A DNA stretch of 64,000 nt from Tiliqua scincoides (taxonomy: Eukaryota; Chordata; Lepidosauria; Squamata; Scincidae): assembly GCF_035046505.1 (NCBI RefSeq), contig NC_089822.1, positions 102,246,659-102,310,658 on the forward strand, in the 5' to 3' direction. The translations under genes were made by a program, and so were the position numbers. The notes under the pieces are model-generated. The model worked only from the letters and a program-made list of their open reading frames with translations. It was not told the DNA's origin and ran no database searches. This document shows positions 45,422 through 56,923 of the stretch, in pieces; positions within the stretch are counted from its first letter, which is position 1; each line of letters begins with the position of its first letter.

Positions 45422-48400
45422 CTGCAGCAGAGAGAAGAGACAAATTAGGAAAAATGGTATCTGAGCAAGACAAGACTTCTAGAATTGTATATTTATCAAC
45501 TGCCAATTCTGCAAGTAGAAAACCAAGTAATAATAATAATAATAACAACAACAACAATAACAATAATAACAACAACAGCAACATCTTTATTTTTACCCCA
45601 CCTTTCTCACCGAAGGGACTCAAGGCAGCTTACAACAGGTTAAAACAGATTAAAAACATAATTTAAAACAAATAAAAACATATTAACACATATCATAAAA
45701 ACAGCAGTCAGATAAAAAATAGTCCGGTAAAAAGAGCATAGAGCAGCAGCAAATCATAAAAGAATCAGGCCTGTAAAAAATATTAAGCAGAAGAACTATA
45801 GCGTACTGTGCAAACCAAGGCTATCTATACACAAAAATGGATATACATCTATACACGAAGTCAGGATACAACCATCACCTCAGATTTTGGGTGCTGTGGG
45901 AGATATAGGATCTAACCCAGAGAGCACAATTCATCATGCCACTGCACAGTTCATTTCAGGGTAGTCCATGACAGAAAGCTTCCTAATGGGCTGTGCTTCA
46001 TGTTAATTCACAGAAGTTGCACTGCCACAGCTATTTGGAACTTCCATCTGTGGCAAGCCATGTTGATACATTTCCTTAAAATATATGCCTCATTGAAAAA
46101 TCTGTGAAGCCTTTTAAGAATTTGATTTTAGAAGAGTGGCGGGAGATGAGGAGGACACATGGAGCATTTGGAAGGAAATGGCTTATGTGGGAAGAGAAAT
46201 AGAAGCAGAGGTCAGGGCAGTGGAGCATCTACTGAGTAAAACAAACCTCTCTCCAATTCTGAGCATTTGGAAGATACTGCATGTGGCAAAATGGGGTAAT
46301 ATGTTGCATGTTAATGTAGACATTTTGAAAGCTCCCCAGTGTGTTCTTAGTGAAAAGAATGAACAATGATGCTTAAATAACTTGGGGCTGCAGAAAGTAT
46401 ACATTCTTATTGGCTGGTGAAAAACAGAACTCCTTAGGCTGGGGTGGTATTGGGCTGGAGATGCGACTGGTTCTTGGAAGTGATGGAGTGTGGTCAGTTA
46501 GAAGTGGCAGTTAATGACAGTTGTAAACAAAGAGTTAAGAATAGTGGAAAAATCTTGGAGGAACTTAAGGAAAAATACTGCCTGAACAACAGGGAATAAG
46601 TAGATAAATTCATTTAAGTAGGTGGTTTAATTGATACTTTTTTATTTTTAAGACATCCTATTTGGTTTCATTATTTTGTTTCTGTTCTAAACCCAGTTGC
46701 ATCTGCAGTGAGGTTCAGAGTTCAACCCCACAAAACAGTGAAAAAGAAAATAGCCCTGGAAGGTTGGGGTACAGAGAAAAAAAAAAATCCATGTGGTGGG
46801 AATGCCACTCTGGCTGGAGATGCCACATTACTTGCTACCTTTTAAAAACCACGTGTGTTGCTAAAAGGTCTGCAAATGCATTCTTTTGTTCATAATTGAA
46901 AGCTCATATACTAAAAATCTAAAAGGATTACCAAGTATAACATCAAAAAGCAAGATTTCAAATTCAAAGCAGGACAAATGCCCAAAGCCCTAATTATATA
47001 TTCCAGTCAGAGAGTAAGAATGTGTGCTCATGCGCGCCCCCTACCATGTCAACTCCAGCATGATGAAGAAACAGAACCTGGGACAAAGCTATAAAAGCTA
47101 AGGGATGAGGCTAGGTAGATAAGAACCAGAATGATTCTCAGTGGCTGGGGTCACCACATAGATGGCATCACCCATACACACACCTCTATTTTCTTCCATA
47201 TAAGCACACGCCTTCCGTTAATCCTAAGGGGAAAAGTAAGGTAACATACTTGGGGAAAATGTTACAAGGAAGGCAAAACCTCACATGCCGAGTAGCCCAG
47301 TCCTCACTGACAAAGATCCTGGAAGGTTGAGTGAACCTGCCAGGAAACCTTGTAATATAAAGATCTCAACAACTGGCACCATGGTTTGCTGAACCCCAGT
47401 GTGCACATGCACATACCCCCCCTCCCCAGCTGACAGCTCCAGCTTTGTGCAAGTCATCCCTATGGCTTGTCTCTCTCTCCATCTAAATGCAATCTACCCC
47501 CCTCCCACATTTCCCTGTTCTTCCCAGATTACCTGAGGCTAGTGGGGGGAGGGATTGGGGGCAGTTCCTCCTCCAACCTTGGCTTGCTCCCAAGTGGGGC
47601 TACAAGCTGCACTGATCTTTGGTAAAAGGAAGAGGAAGTGCTTGCATGGAAGCGCTCCTAAAGAACACAATTTCCTGCTGTGTGACTTGCAGCAACCCAG
47701 AAGATCTACAAACATTTAGAATTGCGCATGTCTGCAAATAACTCAAATTCTAGGCTGCTATGAGTCCCACAGGGCAGAACACCTGGGGACCATAGATCCC
47801 CTAGCACACTGCCTAGTAGCCCTCCTCCGACGGTACCCCTGAAGACCTCCTTCCATATATATTTCATGACCCTTCAAACCCAAGATCCAAAATTTCATGG
47901 TGCTGCCCTGTCCCTCACACCACTCACCATTTCCCTCTTGGTTTTGTCGTCAAGCCCACACAAGCAAAGTGGAACCACTCAATGGAACACTAGGAAAAGA
48001 TAAGAGCACAAAAACTCAAATCAGTGACACCCTTTTGTGGGTTCTCAAAACTCCACATTATCTCTCTGGCAAGTTGCATACTGATCCTGTACAAGGAGTA
48101 TTATAACCATTTTAGCCATTGTACATCTTCTCCATAGCTCTTCCCCAAAACTTCCTATTCCACTTTCTCTTCCATGAGGCTGATCACCTTTCCGCACTTT
48201 GAAGCTGTTTCATACAGCCTGACAGAGAGTCCTGAATGGAAGAAACTTCCAATGTCACACAGAACCAACAAAACATAGTGGAAATGGAAAAGGTGCAAAA
48301 GAGAGCAACTAAGATGATTACGGGGCTGGGGCACCTTCCTTATGAGGAAAGGCTACGGCGTTTGGGCCTCTGCAGCCTAGAAAAGAGACGCCTGAGGGGG

Positions 48401-51400
48401 GACATGATTGAGACATACAAAATTATGCAGGGGATGGACAGAGTGGATAGGGAGATGCTCTTTACACTCTCACATAATACCAGAACCAGGGGACATCCAC
48501 TAAAATTGAGTGTTGGGCGGGTTAGGACAGACAAAAGAAAATATTTCTTTACTCAGCGTGTGGTCGGTCTGTGGAACTCCTTGCCACAGGATGTGGTGCT
48601 GGCGTCTAGCCTAGATGCCTTTAAAAGGGGATTGGACAAGTTTCTGGAGGAAAAATCCATTACAGGGTACAAGCCATGATGTGTATGCGCAACCTCCTGA
48701 TTTTAGAAATGGGTTATGTCAGAATGCCAGATGCAAGGGAGGGCACGAGGATGAGGTATCTTGTTATCTGGTGTGCTCCCTGGGGCATTTGGTGGGCCAC
48801 TGTGAGATACAGGAAGTTGGACTAGATGGGCCTATGGCCTGATCCAGTGGGGCTGTTCTTATGTTCTTAACAGGCACTGCGCAACACTGGAAGTTTCTTC
48901 CATTAAGGACTCTAAACACAACTTTTTTCCATGCACTTCCACTTTTGAATAAGATAAATCAATTCAAGTATCAAAACTAAAGAGCAGTTTGAGAATTTAA
49001 GTACTCTGCATATTTTAAGACACTGTGCTACTAGTTGTAACCCCCCCCAAAAGAATTGGTATTTGCAATCTTACTTTTAGCAAGAGAAAGCCCTCCAACT
49101 GTCTACATCTACAACTGTTTACAGAATCCAAAACTAAAAGAAAAAAAAAAAACATTTGCCAAGCCTATTTGCACAGCTCCTTTTTCCCCCACGCTCTATT
49201 CCCAAAGCAGTCTCTTACATCAGGATTGTCGCAACCAATCATCTCCCCATAGGAGACCTGATGGCAGAGGCAGTAGGTGGGCTCATTGGGGTCCACAGGC
49301 ATATCCAGGACGTCAGAGGGGTGAACGTTTCCAAAGGTAACTGAAGGCATCCCATACTCTGTGCTGCTTTAAAGGGAAAAATAAAGTTAGTATGCCTTGG
49401 ACAAAAGGCCCTCTCAGATCCCATTTGTGCAGCTAAAAACCCTTCACCCAGGCAGGTAATGGATTCACTCAGAATCCATTACCTTGACTGCTACCAGATA
49501 TTAGGAGTTTACCAGTGTGGCAGTTCTCCCAAACCCCTCTATCAAGAAACTTGATCTCCAACTTTTCCAGAGTGTCTGAACATGATGAAAACCATATAAT
49601 GAATGGCACTAACATGGAGTAAAATGACACTAAACTTGAGTCTGTTCTACTTGGGGGAGTTCAGTTTGAACCTAATAATGTGGGGTAGTGGTTTAAGCCT
49701 GCCACTTCTTTCCGATCACTCACGTGCGGACTAATTTCAGCTTCTTCTGGGCTGTCTTTGGTGCCTCCTCATCAGAGTTCTTCCCCTTGGAGCGAGCACG
49801 AGCAGCTTTCTTCTCCTTCTGGGCCCGGCCTTCTATGTGCAAGACAGAAAGAGGGGGAGCAAATAAAGTACCTCTTTTTCAGGTTCACCTTTTAAGTCAC
49901 GTGGGAGTAAATTCCATCTTCTCACATAAGCACAGCCACCAAAAGCTCATCCCTCCCAAAATTCACTGTTCTTAGTTATATCAGACATAACCTTTTAAGT
50001 TTATAAGGTCTCACAGTACACCTGGCCTTTCTTCCTCTCCCACCCAACTGACAAGGTAGAAACAGTTGTGTAAGGAGAAAGCAGCAGCAGTTTCCCCCAA
50101 TAAAGAATCTCCCTCCCATCACTTACTTTTGGTCAGTGTTGCAACTGTTCTATGATGTTTGTGTTTCATGCACTTGCAATCTGAATATATTCAGATAAGG
50201 GAATCAAAACAACATGCTTTGCATACATTATTCTGAAAGCACATAAAAGGCCTGCTGATGTACTCCACAGAGCCATTCCATGCAGTAACCTGTTCCCAAC
50301 AGTAGCCAGCCAGATGCTTCTGGGGGACCTACATGCAAGGCATGAAGGTAAACAGCCCTTCCCTGCTGTGCGTCCCCCAGCAACAGCTATTAAAGCAATA
50401 CACTGTGTCTGAACAAGTCTAAAAATTCCATTTAGCTATTGTGCGTAACATCCGTCAATGCTGTTGACATTAGGTAACTTCCTGTAACTTCCACAAATGT
50501 AGTTTTCTTTTTAAAGCCAACTTAGCCAGTGGCCATCACCACATTGTGATGGCAGTGAATTCCATAAGTCAACTGTGTAAAGCAGGGATCTCCAAACTTT
50601 TTGGCCAGAGGGCTGCATGAAATATCTGGCGCAGTGTTGAGGGCCAGAAAAAAGTTTAAATATAAAATTTAAATACCGTAGATACTCGCCTATAAGGCGA
50701 AAAATTTCTTCCCAGAAAAGCAGCCTGAATCATTGCCCCGCCTTATCTCCGGGGTAGGCAAGAAGCAGGGGGGGGGAGGCGAGTGAGCCAGCCAATCACT
50801 ATTGAGGGAGGGAGGGAGCAAGCAAGGGAGCAAGTGATCTTCTGCAGAGAGGAGGCTGTGCAGGCTGGGGCTGCTGCTGAGCGTTTGCAGCTGCCTGCTG
50901 GTGTGGGTGTGCTCCATGTGCTCCTTCAGGCTGTTGCCCAGCTGCAGAAGCTCCAAGCGCAGGGCAGGGCAATTGCCACTGCAGCCATCAGCAGCCTCCC
51001 TCGCTCAGCACCAGCGACCACGAAGGCATCTTTGGAGCGGTACCCAAGACAAAGCAGGAGACAATGAGCCGTGTGTGGGAGGGGGCATCTGAGTGAGGGA
51101 GAAGCAATCATTTGAAACAGCTGAGTCCATCTCCTCTTTCCTTCTTGTTCCCCCTTCCCCCCTTCCTACTGTATTTAAACTTCAAGCACTCCATTGGAAA
51201 GCCCAACTTGCTAACCCCCTTCCCATCTCCCCACAGATGAAGTTGGACAGGGTGGGGAAGGGGGGGAGTGATCTTAAAGAGAGAGAGAGGCAGCCTGCAG
51301 AAGGCTGTACCTTTGTTTCTCAAGCCATTGAAAGGGTTAAGTCCATCTCCTCTTTCCTTCTTGTTTTTGCCCCCTCCCCCTTATTGAATGCAAACTTTAA

Positions 51401-54400
51401 ACTCTCTGTTGCAAAGCTGAGGCTTGCTAGCCCCTCTCCCCATAATCATTCACCACTGATGAAGTTGTACTGGGGGGAGGGAAGAGGAAGAGTTAACTTT
51501 TATAAAAGAAAAAGTTCATGTGTGTGAGTGTGTGTGAGAGAGAGAGCACTTAAAACTGTAAAGGCTACAATCCTGCTGGTATTCATTTGCATCTTTTTAG
51601 ATTGTGAGTCCTTTTGGGACAGGGAGCCATTTAGTTATTTGATTTTTCTCTGTAAACCGCTTTGTGAACTTTTAGTTGAAAAGCGGTATATAAATACTGT
51701 TAATAATCCTAGCCTCACTTTCATGGGAGTAAGCCCCACTGACTATTCCGGGACTTGCTTCTGAGTAGGCATGCCTAGAATTAGGCTCCCAGTCTATTCC
51801 CTCCTCTTGCTTTCCTTTCCACCTCTCCCCTTACTGTATACAGTCACACTTCAGTCTCTCCTTTGCAAAACTTTTTGCAAACCTCCTTGCTAACCTCATT
51901 TCCCCCTATCCTCACCAATGAAGTTGGACTGGAGGGGAAAAGTCCCTGCATTTGTGTTTGTGGGGGGGAGCATCTGTGAGAGAGAGAGAAGCATTCTCCC
52001 TGTGTGTGTGTCCTTTTCACTGGAAGAGTCCTGGAGACCTTGCAAAGATGCAAAACACAGGAAAAGCAGAGAGTAGAATTTAAAGTAGAATTATTCTGCA
52101 GCAACAGGTATTTTAGCCAGAGATCTTAGCTGCATGCTGGCAGGAGCTAGGAAGGACTTGCAACAGATGCTTATGTAGTAAGCTTTTAGGAGAGCATGCT
52201 TGCTTCTACAGTATCCCCCTGCCAGGACCTCCACACGAGGACCCGCTGCCCTTCCTCCATAGAGGGTCTACTTCCAAGTAAATCAGGTCCAACTATGTGC
52301 AGCTGCACTTGCTCAGTCACACCTTGTTGCTTATCTCTCTACTGTGAACTGAATTGCACACTCCCAGTTGTGTGTTCTACGTAGAGCCTTTGGCTTAAGG
52401 CACCAGGCACTTTAAAGGAGGATTTCATTAATGGTTCTACTGGTATGCTGTTTCCAGTGTACTTAGAGCCCAATCCTAGGCTTGTCTACTCAGAAGTAAG
52501 TCCCATTAAAGTCATTGAGGCTTACTCCCAGGAAAGTGTGGATGGGATTGTGGCCTTACTCTGATAGTGTTTACAAATGGTTGTTGAGAGAACAATTTAA
52601 AATATTAGTGAATAAAAATGTATCTTATGATCTATGAGATAGATCATAGTTTTTAATAAATTAGAGACTATTTTTAATACTGTTTTTGCATACATAGTAT
52701 ACATAGTATAATAGTATACATAGTATGTATACATAGTATAGCAAAAACAGTATTAAAAATAGCGTATGTATGTATGTATAGATGTATACATACTGTGTTT
52801 TTAATAAATTAGTGACTGTACAGTTCTTAGGTAACAATTACTGGGAGGTTATTTTTCAGGATCTGGCCTCTGGTAAAATCAGACAAAATTATAGTCAGAC
52901 ACCTCCCTAAGTTAAACCCCCGACTTATCTGAGGGTCATAGCAAATTCCATGATTTTGGGCTCAAAACCTGCCATCGCCTTATCTGTGAGATCGACTTAT
53001 GGGCGAGTATCTGGGGTGAATAAACTAGAGGTAGAACTTAGATGAATGAATAAATAAATAATGAGTAGGCTCATTCACTCAGCCTCTCCAGCCCTCGGAA
53101 CACCCTCCAGGTGCAATCAGAGCACAGCTCTGGTCATGTTCAGCCAAGTGGGCCAGAGGCTTTCAGGGGACAAGGGGCTGGCCGAAGGCCGGATAGAGGC
53201 TCGCTGCAGGCTGCATCTGGCCCCTGGGCCGGGGTTTGGAGACCCCTGGTGTAAAGCAAGTACCTTTTGTGGCTCCAGCAACTGCTATTAAAGCAGTACA
53301 CTGATGACCTCCAAATGCTTTAACCCATTTTTGCCCAGCCCACAAGTGTACATATTTGGTCCCTGTTATGTATATGCAGCATTGGGCAGAAATGGATTAA
53401 GTTGCCTTGCACAGTGATTTGTTTACGTCAGACGTATTGGGAGAGTGGTGAGAGATCCGGTAAGATTTTATCTCTTCAACTAAAGCAGTAAGGTCTTAAC
53501 AAACATATTCCTATTATAAAGGATGAGGATGGTAATCTTTGTTCTAATCCTAAAGGAATAAATGAACAATTTTTAAAATTCTATTCTAAGTTATATGGAT
53601 GTGACAGGGAACCTTTGAATGAGGATATAGAATCCTTTTTTTCAGATGTGAAGCTGCCTTGGTTAAGTGTGGACCAACAACAAATCTTGGCTGAACCAAT
53701 TAAGTTGGAGGAAATTAAAAGTGTGATTTTTAAGTTGTCATTAGGAAAAACGCCAAGGCCTAACGGATTCCCCATGGAATGGTACAGGATGTTTTCTGAT
53801 GTTTTAGTCCCACGGTTATTTTTATTTTATAATGAGATTTTTGCATCAGGTATATTACCCCCTTCTATCGCAGAAGCCAATATTACATTCATTGCAAAAC
53901 CAATAAGGATCACACTGACTGTGCTAATTACCGTCCAATATCGTTAATGAATGTGGATGCCAAAATTCTATCTATGGTGCTGGCTAGTAGATTGCAGCAA
54001 GTTATCAAAACACTTGTACATCCTGATCAGGTTGGATTTATACATGGTTGACAAGGGGCTAATAAACTAAGATTAGTAGTAGATCTGATTACTTTGGAAT
54101 AAAAAAACCCATCAGTCTGCTATTATCTCATTGGACGCTGAGAAGGTTTTTGACCGGGTTCAATGGCAATTTATTCTATCTAGCCTCACAAAATTTGGAA
54201 TACCTCAAGAGTTTTTACAATGGGTTCAGATTTTATACTCTCGGCCCACATCACAAATAATAACAAATGGTTGTATATCTCCTAAAATATAACTGGGTAA
54301 AGGAACCAGGCAGGGTTGTCCACTCTCTCCTCTAATTTTTAATCTCTGTTTAGAGCCTCTTGCCTGTGCAATTAGGCAAAACTCCAGAATTCAAGGAGTT

Positions 54401-56888
54401 AAATATAATAGTGAATTTAAGATTGTTTTGTATGCTGATGATATATTGTTATTTATTGCAGACCCCCTCGTGTCTATACCTGAATGACTGAAACTCATTA
54501 ACATTTTTGGTAATATTTCTGGTTACACTATTAATTGGAGCAAATCCGTAGTATTGCCTCTTGGAGATAGTATTTTGCAAGATATATTTAGTGTATGGAA
54601 TTTTAGGTGGTGTCCTGAGTTTATTAGGTATTTGGGAATTCTTATTCCCAGATATATCAAGTAGATGATTAAAATGAATTTTGATAAGCTGATATCTGAT
54701 ATCTCATTGGATCTTGATAAATGGGCATCCCTAAATCTGTCTCTATGGGGAAAAGTGAATATTTTAAACATGCATATTATTCCTCATATTATATATGTAC
54801 TACATGCAATTTTCTTAAATATACACCACAAAGTTATTTTAACAAGTCTGCTAGCTGGCAATATTTACAGTTGCAACATTTATTAGTTTCTAAATTTGGT
54901 CCCTCTGCATTATCTGTTTCACAAACTCTCCCACTTCTAGACGTACTTATACAGACTGTTGATATGAAGAAGCCAGTAATATTTGTTTATAAATATCTAA
55001 TGTCGTGTACTAAGTTTGATACACATTTACTTCGAATTAAATGGAACTCTGAATTGGAACATTCTGTCCTGGGTGAGCAATGGGCTGTAAAAGAATATAC
55101 AGGCAAAATCTAGAGATCTTAAATTATGCCTAATACAGCAAAAAATACTCTTTAGAATATATTGGACACCACAGAGGTTATTTCTCAAAGGACTTAGTAA
55201 GAAACCTAGATGTTGGAGATGTTTGAGTTTGAATGCTATACTTACACATATGTTGTGGTCATGTCCTGTTATTGTAAGCTTTTGGGATGAAATAATTAAT
55301 ATTATAAAGATAGTGCTACAGCAACCTTTAATTTTTACGGATATGTATGTAATTCTTAATTATCTACCCGTTATCTGGAGACTCACACCTGGACAATTGA
55401 AGTGGACTCTCTGTGGCCTCACAGTAGCAAAAAGACTTATATTACTTCATTGGCAAGAGAGATGCCCAATGGATGAACGATATTTTACATTTATCAGTAT
55501 TTGAGCGAATGGCCTATCGGCGTCAACTGCATATGGATTTGTTTGAGGATATCTGGAGGCCATTCCTTGACATAATAACATAAGCCGCATGAAGTGTTGA
55601 TATGTAGATACTCTGGTCATGTATATGTATAAATATCCCCCCCTTTTTTAAGCAATTCATAAGCAATGTTATATTCTCTCTTTTTTTTTGGTTCTGTTTA
55701 TGTAAAACAACAAAATTTAAGAAAAAAAAAGTTGCCCTGAGAACATGCTTGACCCTCTGGTCATTTTGGTTTGTCCTTTTCTGTAAGTAACACTTCCAGT
55801 TCTAAGACATCCCTTGTGAGTAAAGGTGATGAGAACTGTACACAATATTCCAAATATGACTATATCATAGATTTACATATGGGCATCACAAAATCAAACT
55901 TTTACATTTAGTAGGGAAGAGATTTCTTGCTCCTTTAGTAACTATCAGCATCACATTTCTCTTCCATCCTTTCTTTACGTTGCCCAGGACAACATAAAGT
56001 GAGTTTTTTTCCTCATTTATCCTCACAACAACTCAAATGAGATAATTTTAAGCTGAAAGAACACAATAAGCTCACAGTTACCCAATGAGTAACTGTGGAA
56101 ACCAGTTACAGAAACCAGGACTCACTCTTTTTGCCTTTGCTAGATGAACTGTCATAATCACTTGATTCAATCTGTTTCTCTTTCAAATCAGCTTCAAACC
56201 GGGCAAGATCTGTGTCTAACCGTCGAATGTGCTTATCCACCTGCAGACACACAGCAAACAGGAGCATTATTTGAGGTAAGACTCCCCAAGTCACCTCAAG
56301 GGACACAAAGAGTGAGGAGAAGAGACCTCCATAAGGGCAGAGACTGGTAACAGAAAATGCCTTCAAGAAGATTTCAGCTAAGCCAACCCGCACAAAGGAA
56401 ACTGTGTGAATGGAAAAAGTACCCATCAGACTCCACCTCATCAACCCTCTAGTCCTCTCCCTTGCTGTGCACCTCGTACCATCTCATAAGTCTGCATAGC
56501 CAGCTGCACTTTGTCATCCCCAAACTCCTTGCACTTCCCATAGGCCTCTTGGATTTGCTTGAGAAGCCCCAGTTTCTCCTCTGAAGATAGCGTCCGTGCG
56601 TTGCTGATGTATTCTGTGGCCAATTTATCAATCTCTGATTTCAGATCTGGAACAAAAGGTGGGGAAAATCATTATCATGGAAATCATACTTGCATGATAC
56701 TAGAGTCTGACAGAAAAGAACATGGTGCGTTGTACCTCAAAGCCTCACCAAGAGGACAACATGGTCAACCTGAATGAGCTGGAGCTTTGCTCCTCATTCA
56801 GTCTCTAAGGCTCACCTTCAGTTCGCTGGTCTAGGTCTCGCATCAGCTGGAAGTTTCTCTGTAGCTCAAATGGCAGGTTTTCAATGCC

Positions 56889-56923
<35 letters not shown>

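Larger units (their letters stand above)
50676..53017. mobile_element. Second TIR element nested in the hAT copy
   Basis: The left end CCGTAGATACTCGCCTATAA and the right end, read inverted as CCCCAGATACTCGCCCATAA, match at about 17 of 20 bases. Inside are three diverged tandem copies of a 150-220 bp unit (from about 51126, 51346 and 51790), a repeat tail at 51600-51705, two palindromic repeats and a hairpin. No transposase frame is visible. The target duplication is unclear. Confidence 0.65.
50583..53248. mobile_element. hAT element with nested insertion, target duplication GTGTAAAG
   Basis: The ends are CAGGGATCTCCAAAC and GTTTGGAGACCCCTG. GTGTAAAG lies at 50575-50582 and 53249-53256, a perfect 8 bp duplication. 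The outer element is of the same type as 6424-6886 and 27043-27475, which are only 430-465 bp long. Most of the 2666 bp here is a second element inserted in its AT-rich middle (50676-53017). It lies in ING4 intron 4. Confidence 0.85.

Noticed and set aside
45300-45623. Minus-strand frame with a long leucine run and a leader-like look
   Set aside because: The leucines come from a TTA/TTG triplet repeat at the end of a LINE/SINE tail. The frame merely overlaps ING4 exon 8 in a different reading frame.
53615-53947. 110-codon frame as a possible gene
   Set aside because: The residues are L1-type ORF2, continuous with further L1 blocks to 55.7 kb.
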